DNA of 64,000 bases from Nocardioides faecalis (GCF_018388425.1 NZ_CP074406.1:1426001-1490000), one strand, 5' to 3'; positions 8,677-17,672 are shown, counted from the stretch's first letter. Made by a program: numbers and translations. The notes: generated by a model not told the origin, from the letters alone.

Positions 8677-10014
8677 GTGCACCAGTTCGCAACGGAGGAG
8701 CGACGTGTCCTCGATGAGGTCTCTGCCTGGGTCGCCGGGCGTCTGACGGAGCCGGGCCGGCTCGAGCCCGGCAGCCCCGTCGAGCTGCCTGGGCTGACCT
8801 GTGAGGGCATCGGCATCGACGCGGCCTGGTCGCTGCTGCGCGACACGCTGCTCCCGACCACCTTCCCCGCCGACCACCCGCGCTACCTCGCGTTCGTCGG
8901 CGGCGCGCCGACGGCGGCGTCCGTCATCGCCGACGCGGCGCTCTCGGCCGCCGCGGTCTACGGCGGCAGTGAGCTGGAGGCCGGCGCCGTCGTCGCCGCC
9001 GAGCGGACCGCGCTGCGCTGGCTGTGCGACGCGGTGGGCTACCCGGCGGCCGCCCACGGCACCTTCGTGAGCGGCGGCACGGTCGCCAACCTCAGCGCCC
9101 TGGTGACCGCCCGGCACGCACGCACCGAGCCCGGCGCCGCCGTGCCGCACGTGATCGTGGCCGGTGCGGCCGCGCACTCCTCGATCCGATCCGCCGCCGC
9201 GATCATGGGGTGCACGGTGCGCACCGCCGGCTCCCCGGACCTGCCGCTGCGCGCCGACGAGCTCCGGACCGTGCTGGCCGACCTGGACCCCGCCACCGTG
9301 GTGGCGGTCGTGGCGAGCGCCGGTGCCACCAACACCGGCGCCGTGGACGACCTGGACGACATCGCCGCGCTCTGTGCCGAGCACGGCACCTGGTTGCACG
9401 TGGACGCCGCGTACGGCGGCGCCGCGGTCCTGGTGCCGGCCTGGCGCAGCACGTTCACGGGTCTCGACCGTGCCGACTCCATCACGATCGACCCGCACAA
9501 GTGGTTGTTCACGCCGTTCGACTGCGGCGCGGTGCTCTACCGCGACCCGACGCTGGCCCGCGCGGCGCACCGGCAGCACGCCGACTACCTGGAGCCGGTC
9601 AACGACGAGGGCGTGGACAACCCCGCGGACTACGCCATCCACCTGACCCGGCGGGCACGCGGGCTGCCGGTGTGGGCCTCGCTGATGGCCAACGGCACCG
9701 AGGCCTACGTCCGGGCCATCGAGCAGTGCCTGGCCACCGCGGACCACGCCGCCAAGCGCATCGAGGACAGCGCCCACCTCGAGCTCGTCGGCGAGCGACA
9801 CCTGTCGGTGGTGCTCTTCCGGCGCCGGGGCTGGACGCTGGACCGCTACGCTGCGTGGTCGGAGAGAGCCCGCCGGAGTGGTCTCGCCCTGGTCACCCCG
9901 ACCTCCTTCGCCGGGGAGCCGGTGCTCCGCCTCTGCTTCGTCAACCCCCTCACCTCGACCGACGACGTCGACCTCGTCCTCGACAGCCTGGAATCCGATG
10001 CCGCCGCACAGTGA
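8677..10014 (+). CDS. PLP-dependent decarboxylase (group II, aromatic/acidic amino acid type)
   Basis: 445 residues from GTG 8677; a TTG 48 nt upstream is possible but less likely. This is a fold-type I pyridoxal-phosphate enzyme of the group II amino acid decarboxylases (glutamate, DABA and aromatic amino acid decarboxylases). The PLP-stacking His167 is in A-A-A-H-S-S, the phosphate-binding region is F-V-S-G-G-T-V-A-N-L, the pyridine-N Asp is in H-V-D-A-A-Y-G-G, and the Schiff-base lysine is Lys275 in I-D-P-H-K-W. The amino acid substrate is unknown. Its stop lies 17 nt inside the next gene, so it is coupled to a membrane GGDEF-EAL protein and, through that, to an acyltransferase-like gene. 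An amine product feeding an N-acylation step is an inference. Confidence 0.85.
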   Translation: MHQFATEERRVLDEVSAWVAGRLTEPGRLEPGSPVELPGLTCEGIGIDAAWSLLRDTLLPTTFPADHPRYLAFVGGAPTAASVIADAALSAAAVYGGSELEAGAVVAAERTALRWLCDAVGYPAAAHGTFVSGGTVANLSALVTARHARTEPGAAVPHVIVAGAAAHSSIRSAAAIMGCTVRTAGSPDLPLRADELRTVLADLDPATVVAVVASAGATNTGAVDDLDDIAALCAEHGTWLHVDAAYGGAAVLVPAWRSTFTGLDRADSITIDPHKWLFTPFDCGAVLYRDPTLARAAHRQHADYLEPVNDEGVDNPADYAIHLTRRARGLPVWASLMANGTEAYVRAIEQCLATADHAAKRIEDSAHLELVGERHLSVVLFRRRGWTLDRYAAWSERARRSGLALVTPTSFAGEPVLRLCFVNPLTSTDDVDLVLDSLESDAAAQ

Positions 10015-12328
10015 CACCTCCCGCTCCACGCGCGCAGAGAGGCTCCGCCTCGCCCAGCGCGTGCTCACAGGCACCTCATGGGCGGTCCTGGCCGTCGGCC
10101 TGGTGATCAACCACCTCGCCCAGTCCGCTTCGCCGCAGACGCACCAGCAGATCCTGCTGACGATGCTCTCGGTGTTCTTCGCGCTCCTGGCCCTGCGGCT
10201 GGGACTGGTGATCAAGCTCTACCCGGGACGTCGTAGGGCGCTGTTCCTGCTGCTCGCCGGCATCGCGACCTGGGCCGCCGGGTCGGCGTCCGTGAACGCC
10301 AGCCGCAGCGAGAGCGCGCACTTCCCGGCGACGGGGGAGTGGCTGTTCCTCCTCTCCTACCTGGGCATGGCCGGGTACCTGATGTTGGACGTCGAGCGCG
10401 TGCAGCGCCGCGCCGCCCGCGGCTGGCTCGACATCGTGGTGATCTGCGGCGGCACCTCGTGCGTGGCCTCGCTGCTGTTGGTCACGCCGATCCGGCTCGC
10501 CTCCGGCCAGGATGGCGTCTCCCTGCTGCTGGCCCTGATCTATCCGCTGGCGGACGTGGCGCTGGCCCTGGCCGTGCTCGGTCAGCTGCTGCTGCAGGTG
10601 CGCAGCGACACCCGCAAGTCCCTGCTGCTCGTCGGCGGGTTCGTGACGCTGGCGCTCGCGGACTCCGCCCTGGGGCTGCAGGAGACCGCGAACACCTATG
10701 ACTTCAACACGCTCAGCATCGCGCTGTGGGCCAGCGCGTTCGCACTGCTGACCGCCGCCGCGAGCCGGCCCGACCGCGCGGTGCTGCGCGCGGTGCCGCG
10801 TCCGGGCGGCAACGCGATCGTGGTGAGCTCCGGCACCGTGGCGCTGGCGGTGCTGGCGATCCGCCCGGACGAGACGCTGGCCTACTACACGGTTCCCCCC
10901 GCCATGGTGACGATGACTGCGGTGATCGCCCGGATGGTGCTGGCGCTGCGCGAGGCCAACAAGGCCGCCGAGGCCTTTGCGCTGTCGCAGACCGACGACC
11001 TCACCAAGCTGCCCAACCGGCGGGCGGTGCGCTCCTGGCTGTGGGCCGGGCTCGCCGAGCGCAAGCCGCTGGCCCTGATGATGCTGGACCTGGACGGCTT
11101 CAAGGAGATCAACGACTCCCTGGGCCACCGCGCCGGCGACACCGTGCTCAGCCTGGTGGCGGTGCGGATCCGTGAGTCGGTCGACGCCGATGTGCGGGTG
11201 GCACGCCTCGGCGGCGACGAGTTCGCGATCGTGCTGCACCGCACCGACGAGATCGAGCTCATGGAGACCGCGCAGCGGGTGCTGGCCGAGCTGGCCCGCC
11301 CGATCTCGGTGGACGGCATCGAGCTGCGCCCCTCCGGCTCGATCGGGGTCACCGTGGCACTACCCGAGGATCCCGACGGTGGGGAGATCCTGCGCCGCGC
11401 GGACGTCGCCATGTACCAGGCGAAGAACTCCGGCACCGGCGTCGCGCTGTACGACGCCCAGCTCGACGAGTTCTCCCGCTCCCGGCTCCAGCTCGCCGAG
11501 GAGCTGCGCCGCGGCATCGACGAGGGCCAGATCGAGGTCTGGTACCAGCCACAGCTCGACGCCGCCACGATGGAGGTCTCGGGGCTCGAAGGGCTGGTCC
11601 GCTGGCGACACCCCACGCAGGGCCTGATCTCCCCGGTCTCCTTCCTGTCCGCCGCGCGCCGTGCCGGACTGATGGGTGCGCTCTCCGACGCGGTCGTGCG
11701 CCAGGCGGTGGAGAAGCTGCACGCGCTCATCGAGATGAGCGACGTGCGGGTGGCGATCAACTGCGCGCCGGCGGAGCTGCTCAGCCCGAGCTTCCTGCCG
11801 ACCCTCTACTCCGCCATCGAGGAGTGGGAGCTGCCGCCGGACCGGCTCGTGCTGGAAGTCACCGAGGACTCCTTCATCGCGGACCCGCAGCGCACCCGCG
11901 ACATCCTGCTCGACCTGCGCGAGCACGGCGTGCAGGTGTCGATCGACGACTACGGCACCGGGTTCTCCTCGCTGACCTATCTGCGGAACCTGCCCATCCA
12001 GGAGCTCAAGATCGACCGCTCCCTGATCGCCAACGTCGCCGCCGACGACCGCAGCCGGATGATCGTGGCCTCCACCATCCAGCTCGCCCACGCCCTCGAC
12101 ATGCGCATCGTCGCCGAGGGCATCGAGAACGCCGCCGACCTGGCCTGCCTGGTGGCGATGGGCATCGACACCCTGCAGGGCTACCACCTGGCCCGGCCGA
12201 TGCCGCCGAGCGAGGTCGCGACCTGGGTGCGCGAGTGGAAGTTCAGCAACGCCGTGCTCGCCTCCGACGAGAACGCCGACACCGGCAAGATGACCCAGCG
12301 CGCTGGCGCTGAGGAGAGGAGGGTGTGA
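9998..12328 (+). CDS. membrane GGDEF-EAL c-di-GMP signalling protein
   Basis: 776 residues. ATG at 9998 is preferred to earlier in-frame starts because it gives a sensible N-terminus running into membrane helices. About nine hydrophobic segments fill residues 20-320 (MASE-like sensor of unknown ligand). GGDEF follows at about 335-500, with the intact active site R-L-G-G-D-E-F-A-I, so diguanylate cyclase activity is possible. The EAL-type domain spans about 515-755: the signature reads G-L-E-G-L-V-R-W (EGL for EAL, Glu kept), with E-V-T-E-D, D-D-Y-G-T-G-F-S-S-L, L-K-I-D-R-S and A-E-G-I-E-N all present, so phosphodiesterase residues are essentially complete. It overlaps the decarboxylase and the following gene, so all three should be made together. 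Confidence 0.92.
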   Translation: MPPHSDTSRSTRAERLRLAQRVLTGTSWAVLAVGLVINHLAQSASPQTHQQILLTMLSVFFALLALRLGLVIKLYPGRRRALFLLLAGIATWAAGSASVNASRSESAHFPATGEWLFLLSYLGMAGYLMLDVERVQRRAARGWLDIVVICGGTSCVASLLLVTPIRLASGQDGVSLLLALIYPLADVALALAVLGQLLLQVRSDTRKSLLLVGGFVTLALADSALGLQETANTYDFNTLSIALWASAFALLTAAASRPDRAVLRAVPRPGGNAIVVSSGTVALAVLAIRPDETLAYYTVPPAMVTMTAVIARMVLALREANKAAEAFALSQTDDLTKLPNRRAVRSWLWAGLAERKPLALMMLDLDGFKEINDSLGHRAGDTVLSLVAVRIRESVDADVRVARLGGDEFAIVLHRTDEIELMETAQRVLAELARPISVDGIELRPSGSIGVTVALPEDPDGGEILRRADVAMYQAKNSGTGVALYDAQLDEFSRSRLQLAEELRRGIDEGQIEVWYQPQLDAATMEVSGLEGLVRWRHPTQGLISPVSFLSAARRAGLMGALSDAVVRQAVEKLHALIEMSDVRVAINCAPAELLSPSFLPTLYSAIEEWELPPDRLVLEVTEDSFIADPQRTRDILLDLREHGVQVSIDDYGTGFSSLTYLRNLPIQELKIDRSLIANVAADDRSRMIVASTIQLAHALDMRIVAEGIENAADLACLVAMGIDTLQGYHLARPMPPSEVATWVREWKFSNAVLASDENADTGKMTQRAGAEERRV

Positions 12329-13074
12329 TGAGCGCTGCTCCATTGCGCCTCGTGTTCGACCCGCAGGGCGAGGAGCTCGAGGCCGCGCTGCGCTGCGAGG
12401 CCGACGTGTTCTGGGAGACCTACGGCAACACCCCCGAGCAGTTCGAGGTCGAGTACGGCCCCTACGCCGCCGACACCGGCTTCATGGTCGTGCTCGAGGA
12501 CAACGGCGAGGCGGCCGCGATGACCCGGTTCATCGCCCCCGGTCCCGCCGGGCTGAAGACGCTGAACGACCTCTCCCGACCGCCGTGGGAGGTCGACGGC
12601 CTGCGCTCGGCGCGGGCGGCCGGCGTCGACGTCGGCCGTACCTGGGACATCGCCACGATCGCCGTACGACGTGGCTCGGGGCGCGGCGGGTTGTGCGCGG
12701 CGGCGCTCTACAACGGCATCGTGCGCGCCGCGTTCGCCAACGACATCGACTACATCGTGATGATCATGGACGCCGGCGCCCGCCGCCTGCTCTCCGCGGT
12801 CGGCCTGCAGACGCAGGCGCTGCCCGGCACCAGGACGGGGGAGTACCTCGGCTCGGCCAACAGCACCCCGTTGTGGACGAACCTGCACCGGATCTTCGAG
12901 CAGCAGCGCCAGCAGGACCCCGAGGCCTACCGGCTGATCTTCCAGGGCGTGGGGCTCGACGGGGTCACCATGCCGGCCGACTGGACCTGGCACCGCAGCC
13001 CTGCGGCGTCGGTCCCGGCGGTGCCGAGCCGCTCACGGCGCACGGCCGCCCGGGGCGCGCGCCCCCGCCGGTGA
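12328..13074 (+). CDS. LuxI/FeeM-like GNAT acyltransferase candidate
   Basis: 248 residues. ATG 12328 overlaps the upstream TGA (TGATG) and has AGGAGG 6-7 nt before it, so it is translationally coupled. I do not recognise a named family with certainty. The order of elements recalls autoinducer synthase and N-acyl amino acid synthase folds: E-A-D-V-F near 26, M-T-R-F-I-A-P near 57, W-D-I-A-T-I-A-V-R-R near 107 (the strand leading to the acyl carrier binding turn), G-R-G-G-L-C-A-A-A-L-Y, and late R-L-L-S-A-V-G-L-Q-T followed by G-E-Y-L-G-S. The last 25 residues are Arg/Ala/Ser-rich and likely disordered. Genetic linkage to a decarboxylase suggests an amine acceptor, which is inference only. It could also be a general GNAT protein. 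Confidence 0.6.
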   Translation: MSAAPLRLVFDPQGEELEAALRCEADVFWETYGNTPEQFEVEYGPYAADTGFMVVLEDNGEAAAMTRFIAPGPAGLKTLNDLSRPPWEVDGLRSARAAGVDVGRTWDIATIAVRRGSGRGGLCAAALYNGIVRAAFANDIDYIVMIMDAGARRLLSAVGLQTQALPGTRTGEYLGSANSTPLWTNLHRIFEQQRQQDPEAYRLIFQGVGLDGVTMPADWTWHRSPAASVPAVPSRSRRTAARGARPRR

Positions 13075-13102
13075 GCAGCCGGTGAGCAGCCGGTGAGCAG
13101 CC
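13070..13102 (+). repeat. three 11-bp tandem repeats over a stop codon
   Basis: GGTGAGCAGCC is repeated exactly three times at 13070-13080, 13081-13091 and 13092-13102. The TGA stop of the acyltransferase-like gene lies in the first copy. Probably slipped-strand expansion; no function is evident. Confidence 0.9.
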
Positions 13103-13159
13103 ACCGAGCGCCCGGTGCCTGAGGGCGGGACCGTGCGCGGCGACACACTGCGCACCCCC

Positions 13160-13171
13160 TAGGCTGAAGCC
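13160..13171 (+). promoter_or_regulatory. leaderless promoter -10 box of glnA
   Basis: TAGGCT at 13160-13165 sits 6 nt before the ATG at 13172, with no ribosome binding site between them. This matches the spacing at nadE and other genes of the window and implies a leaderless glnA transcript separate from the trio operon upstream. Confidence 0.55.
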
Positions 13172-14512
13172 ATGGGCAAGCAGGAAGACTTCGTACTCCG
13201 CGCACTCGAAGAGCGCGACGTCCGCTTCGTGCGGCTGTGGTTCACCGACGTGCTCGGCTTCCTCAAGTCGGTGGCGGTCGCGCCGGCCGAGCTCGAGGGC
13301 GCCTTCTCCGAGGGCATCGGGTTCGACGGCTCCGCGGTCGAGGGGTTCGCCCGGGTCTACGAGGCCGACATGCTCGCCCTGCCCGACCCCACCACCTTCC
13401 AGATCCTGCCGTGGCGCTCCGGGGACGGGCCGTCGACGGCCCGCATGTTCTGCGACATCGTGATGCCCGACGGCTCGCCGTCGTTCGCCGACCCGCGCAA
13501 CGTGCTCAAGCGGACCCTGGGCCGGGCCGCCGAGCAGGGGTTCACCTTCTACACCCACCCCGAGATCGAGTTCTACCTCTTCAAGGACGGACCTGAGCCG
13601 GGCAAGGTCCCGGTGCCGATCGACGCCAGCGGCTACTTCGACCACACCGCCCACTCCTACGGCTCGGACTTCCGCCGCGAGGCGATCACGATGCTGGAGG
13701 CCATGGGCATCTCGGTGGAGTTCAGCCACCACGAGGCCGGCCCCGGCCAGCAGGAGATCGACCTGCGCTACGCCGACGCGCTCAGCACCGCCGACAACAT
13801 CATGACCTTCCGTGCCGTCATCCGGGAGGTCGCGCTGAGCCAGGGCATCTGGGCCTCCTTCATGCCCAAGCCGCTCACCGAGCACCCCGGCTCCGGTATG
13901 CACACCCACGTCTCGCTGTTCGAGGGCGACCAGAACGCCTTCTACGAGGCGGGCGCGGAGTACCAGCTCTCGACCACCGGGCGGCAGTTCATCGCCGGCG
14001 TGCTCAAGCACGCCAGCGAGATCAGCGTGGTGACCAACCAGTGGGTGAACTCCTACAAGCGGATGATGTTCGGCGGTGAGGCGCCGTCGTACATCTGCTG
14101 GGGGCACAACAACCGCTCCGCGATGGTCCGGGTGCCGATGTACAAGCCGAGCAAGGGCCAGTCCACCCGGATCGAGCTGCGCACCATCGACTCCGCCTGC
14201 AACCCCTACCTCGCCTACGCCGCCGTGCTGGCCGCGGGCCTGAAGGGGATCGAGAACGGCTACGAGCTGCCGCGCGAGGCCGAGGACGACGTGTGGGCGC
14301 TGACCGAGCGGGAGCGGCACAGCCTCGGCATCCAGCCGCTGCCCAAGAGCCTGCACGAGGCGATCCAGGTCGCCGAGCACTCCGAGCTGCTGGCCGAGAC
14401 GATGGGCGAGCAGGTCTTCGACTTCTTCCTGCGCAACAAGCGCGCGGAGTGGGACGAGTACCGAGGCCAGGTCTCCGCCTTCGAGCGGGACCGGATGCTG
14501 CCCGTGCTGTGA
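13172..14512 (+). CDS. glnA: glutamine synthetase, GlnA2-type
   Basis: 446 residues, the same length as mycobacterial GlnA2. It has the beta-grasp N-terminal domain (F-T-D-V-L-G near 27, F-D-G-S near 51) and the catalytic domain with P-E-I-E-F-Y-L-F near 130, the metal/ammonium loop G-P-G-Q-Q-E-I-D near 190, G-S-G-M-H-T-H-V-S near 240, N-S-Y-K-R near 290 and R-I-E-L-R near 332. It condenses glutamate and ammonia with ATP. Tyr364 lies in N-G-Y-E-L-P, in the place of the adenylylation tyrosine of type I enzymes, so GlnE control is possible but not shown. The glnE gene follows 58 nt downstream, the arrangement known in mycobacteria and other actinobacteria. Confidence 0.93.
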   Translation: MGKQEDFVLRALEERDVRFVRLWFTDVLGFLKSVAVAPAELEGAFSEGIGFDGSAVEGFARVYEADMLALPDPTTFQILPWRSGDGPSTARMFCDIVMPDGSPSFADPRNVLKRTLGRAAEQGFTFYTHPEIEFYLFKDGPEPGKVPVPIDASGYFDHTAHSYGSDFRREAITMLEAMGISVEFSHHEAGPGQQEIDLRYADALSTADNIMTFRAVIREVALSQGIWASFMPKPLTEHPGSGMHTHVSLFEGDQNAFYEAGAEYQLSTTGRQFIAGVLKHASEISVVTNQWVNSYKRMMFGGEAPSYICWGHNNRSAMVRVPMYKPSKGQSTRIELRTIDSACNPYLAYAAVLAAGLKGIENGYELPREAEDDVWALTERERHSLGIQPLPKSLHEAIQVAEHSELLAETMGEQVFDFFLRNKRAEWDEYRGQVSAFERDRMLPVL

Positions 14513-14570
14513 CCCGCGGGCCGAGCATGTCCCACCACGGGCGCCGCGCCCCCTCGGAGGAGGGGGCACG

Positions 14571-17567
14571 GTGACGCCCGGCGACAGCAGGCAGCGCACG
14601 CGCAGCGACCTGCTGCGCCTCGGCATCGCGGACATCGACCGCGCCCTCGCCGAGCTCGACGCGCTCGGCCCGGACGCCGCGGCGCTGCTGCCGATCCTCG
14701 GGCACACCGCGGACCCCGACGCCGCGCTCAACGCCCTGGTACGGCTGGGCGAGCGGGTCCCCGACCGCGCCGAGCTGTGCCGGGTGCTGCTCGACGACGA
14801 GGGCACCGCGATGCGCCTGCTCGGCGTGCTCGGCGCCAGCACCGCGCTCGCCGAGCACCTGTGTGCGCACCCCGAGCAGTGGCAGGAGCTGCGCGACCCC
14901 ACCCTTGGCTCGACCCGGCCCGCCGCCTGGGCGATGCGCGCGGGCCTGATGGCCGCCGTCGGCGCGGAGCACACCGACCCGGTCCCGGTCGCGACCGTGC
15001 CGCACGCCCAGGCCGTCGACGCGCTGCGGGTGGAGTACCGCCGCCAGCTGCTGCGGCTGGCCGCCCGGGACCTCACCCACCACCTCGGCGTCGACGACGC
15101 CGCGGCCGAGCTCGCCGACCTCGCCGCCGGCACCCTGGACGCCGCCCTGGCCGTGGCGCGACAGCGCCTGGGGGAGGAGTCGCTCGGCGTGCGGCTCGCG
15201 GTGGTCGCGATGGGCAAGTGCGGTGGGCACGAGCTCAACTACGTCTCCGACGTCGACGTGATCTTCCTGCACGCCCCGCGCGACGCCGACGCCGACGACA
15301 CCGCCGCGGCCGCGGCGGGCCGGGTCGCGGCCAAGCTGGCCGCGGCGATGATGCAGGTCTGCTCCGCGCACACCGGCGCGGGCACCATCTGGCCGGTCGA
15401 CGCGGCGCTGCGCCCCGAGGGCAAGGCCGGCCCGCTGAGCCGCACGCTGAGCAGCCACCGGGCCTACTACGAGCGGTGGGCCGAGCCGTGGGAGTTCCAG
15501 GCGCTGCTCAAGGCCCGCGCGGTGGCCGGCGACCTGGCCCTGGGCCGCGACTTCGTGGCGATGGTCTCGCCGATGGTGTGGTCGGCGGTGGAGCGCGAGG
15601 GGTTCGTCGAGGCCGCCCGTGCGATGCGGCGCCGGGTGCTGGACCACCTGCCGGCCAAGGAGGCCGAGCGGCAGCTCAAGCTCGGCTCCGGCGGGCTGCG
15701 CGACGTCGAGTTCGCGGTGCAGCTGCTGCAGCTGGTACACGGCCGCGCGGACGAGTCGATCCGCTCCGCGACCACGCTCAGCGCCCTGGCCCGCCTCACC
15801 GAGGGCGGGTACGTCGGCCAGGAGGACGGGGAGGCGTTGCACCGCGCCTACGCGTTCCTGCGCCAGCTCGAGCACCGCATCCAGCTCTACCGCCTGCAGC
15901 GCACCCACGTCGTACCCTCCGACGAGGCGTCGCTGCGCCGGCTGGGCCGCAGCCTGGGCTTCCTCAAGGAGTCCCAGAAGCGGCTCGAGGAGACCTGGCA
16001 GAGGCATCGGCGCGAGGTCAGCCGGCTGCACCAGAAGATCTTCTACCGGCCGCTGCTGACCGCCGTCGCGCGGATCAGCTCCGACGAGGTCCGGCTCTCC
16101 TCCGAGGCGGCCGGCGCCCGGCTCGCCGCGCTCGGGTACGCCGACCCCAGCGCCGCGCTGCGCAACCTGGAGGCGCTCACCGCCGGCGTCAGCCGCGCCG
16201 CCTCGATCCAGCGCACCCTGCTGCCGGCGATGCTGCAGTGGTTCGCGGAGTGCCCGGACCCCGATGCCGGGCTCTTCGGCTTCCGCCGGCTCAGCGAGGC
16301 GCTCGGGACGTCGCCGTGGTACCTGGCCACTCTGCGCGACGAGGGCGAGGTCGCCGAGCGGCTGGCCCGGCTGCTGGCCACCTCGCGCTACTGCACCGAC
16401 CTGCTGGAGCGCGAGCCCGCCGGCGTGCGGCTGCTCGCCGGCGACCTGGCGCCCGTCGGGTCGGCGGCGCTGACCGAGGAGATGCTCGCCACCGCACGTC
16501 GCCAGGAGGAGGGGGAGCGGGCGGTCCGTGCGCTGCGCGCCGTGCGGCGCCGCGAGCTGCTCCGCATCGCTGCCGGCGACGTGCTCGGGCTGACCAGCGT
16601 CGACGAGGTCGGCTTCGCGCTGTCCCGGCTCACCGACGCCACCTTGGAGGCCACCCTCGAGGCCGTCACCCGCACCGTCCTCGCCCAACGCGGCCTGGAC
16701 GCCGCCCCCACCCGGATCGCGATCGTGGCGATGGGCCGCTACGGCGGCTTCGAGCTGTCCTACGGCAGCGACGCCGACGTGCTGTTCGTCCACGAGCCCG
16801 AGCCGGAGGCGGACCCGCAGCAGGCCGCGACGTTCGCCCGCTCCGTCGCCGAGGAGGTACGACGCGCGCTGGCCGCGCCGGGACCGGACCCGTCCCTGGT
16901 GGTCGACGCCGACCTGCGCCCGGAGGGCCGACAGGGTCCGCTCGTGCGCACCCTCGACTCCTACGCCGCCTACTACGCGAAGTGGTCGCACGTGTGGGAG
17001 GCCCAGGCGCTGCTGCGTGCCGACGCGGTGGTCGGCGACGCCGGGCTGCGCGAGCGGTTCACGACCATGATCGACCCGCTGCGCTACCCGGCGGAGGGGT
17101 TGGCCGAGGACGACATCGTGGAGGTCCGCCGGATCAAGGGCCGGGTGGACAAGGAACGGCTGCCCCGCGGTGCCGACCCCAACCTGCACCTGAAGCTGGG
17201 CCGCGGTGGGCTCGCCGACATCGAGTGGACGGTGCAGCTGCTCCAGCTGCGCTTCGGCGCCCAGGTGCCGGGGCTGCGCACCACCCAGACCCTCGCGGCG
17301 CTGGACGCTGCCGCCGAGGCCGACCTGATCACCGCCGACGACGCGCAGACGCTGACCGCCTCCTGGCGGATGGCGAGCCGGGTGCGCAACGGCATGGTGC
17401 TCGCGCGCGGACGCGCCTCCGACCAGTTCCCGCGCTCGATCCTGGAGCGTCGTACCGTCGCCGGGATCATGGGCTACCCACCGGAGGAGTCCGACCGCCT
17501 CCTCGACGACTACCTCAAGGTCACCCGCCACGCCCGGGCCGTCGTGGACCGCGTCTTCTGGGAGTGA
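14571..17567 (+). CDS. glnE: bifunctional glutamine-synthetase adenylyltransferase/deadenylylase
   Basis: 998 residues; actinobacterial GlnE proteins are close to this size. GTG 14571 has GGAGGAGGG about 7 nt before it. Two nucleotidyltransferase cores are visible: the N-terminal half (deadenylylase side in E. coli) has K-C-G-G-H-E-L-N-Y-V-S-D-V-D-V near 216-230, and the C-terminal half has R-Y-G-G-F-E-L-S-Y-G-S-D-A-D-V near 723-737, each followed by the R-P-E-G element. GlnE attaches or removes AMP from glutamine synthetase according to nitrogen status. No frameshift or domain loss is seen. It is downstream of glnA on the same strand, probably in one transcript. Confidence 0.95.
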   Translation: MTPGDSRQRTRSDLLRLGIADIDRALAELDALGPDAAALLPILGHTADPDAALNALVRLGERVPDRAELCRVLLDDEGTAMRLLGVLGASTALAEHLCAHPEQWQELRDPTLGSTRPAAWAMRAGLMAAVGAEHTDPVPVATVPHAQAVDALRVEYRRQLLRLAARDLTHHLGVDDAAAELADLAAGTLDAALAVARQRLGEESLGVRLAVVAMGKCGGHELNYVSDVDVIFLHAPRDADADDTAAAAAGRVAAKLAAAMMQVCSAHTGAGTIWPVDAALRPEGKAGPLSRTLSSHRAYYERWAEPWEFQALLKARAVAGDLALGRDFVAMVSPMVWSAVEREGFVEAARAMRRRVLDHLPAKEAERQLKLGSGGLRDVEFAVQLLQLVHGRADESIRSATTLSALARLTEGGYVGQEDGEALHRAYAFLRQLEHRIQLYRLQRTHVVPSDEASLRRLGRSLGFLKESQKRLEETWQRHRREVSRLHQKIFYRPLLTAVARISSDEVRLSSEAAGARLAALGYADPSAALRNLEALTAGVSRAASIQRTLLPAMLQWFAECPDPDAGLFGFRRLSEALGTSPWYLATLRDEGEVAERLARLLATSRYCTDLLEREPAGVRLLAGDLAPVGSAALTEEMLATARRQEEGERAVRALRAVRRRELLRIAAGDVLGLTSVDEVGFALSRLTDATLEATLEAVTRTVLAQRGLDAAPTRIAIVAMGRYGGFELSYGSDADVLFVHEPEPEADPQQAATFARSVAEEVRRALAAPGPDPSLVVDADLRPEGRQGPLVRTLDSYAAYYAKWSHVWEAQALLRADAVVGDAGLRERFTTMIDPLRYPAEGLAEDDIVEVRRIKGRVDKERLPRGADPNLHLKLGRGGLADIEWTVQLLQLRFGAQVPGLRTTQTLAALDAAAEADLITADDAQTLTASWRMASRVRNGMVLARGRASDQFPRSILERRTVAGIMGYPPEESDRLLDDYLKVTRHARAVVDRVFWE

Positions 17568-17640
17568 GACCGGCGACGGCTGAGACACCCTGTGGACGTG
17601 CCGAACAGCCACCAGCGCCTGTGAGAGGATGCTGCCGCCG

Positions 17641-17672
17641 GGCCGCGACCGACCCCCCCAGAGGTCGCGGTC
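17641..17672 (+). promoter_or_regulatory. stable hairpin in the mntP leader
   Basis: CCGCGACC (17643-17650) pairs perfectly with GGTCGCGG (17663-17670) around a 12-nt C-rich loop; two more outer pairs are possible. It ends 28 nt before the mntP ATG. It could end glnE transcription (no T-run follows) or control mntP. I do not see the conserved core of the yybP-ykoY manganese riboswitch. Confidence 0.4.

Noticed and set aside
13172..14512. glnA copy as gamma-glutamylputrescine synthetase (PuuA)
   Set aside because: A polyamine locus exists, but it is 35 kb away, and the adjacency to glnE and 446-residue length fit GlnA2 better.
17581..17620. TPP-riboswitch-like CTGAGACACCC before mntP
   Set aside because: Only a short partial match to the CUGAGA element; the other conserved stems and the ACCUGAUC element are missing, and mntP is not a thiamine gene.
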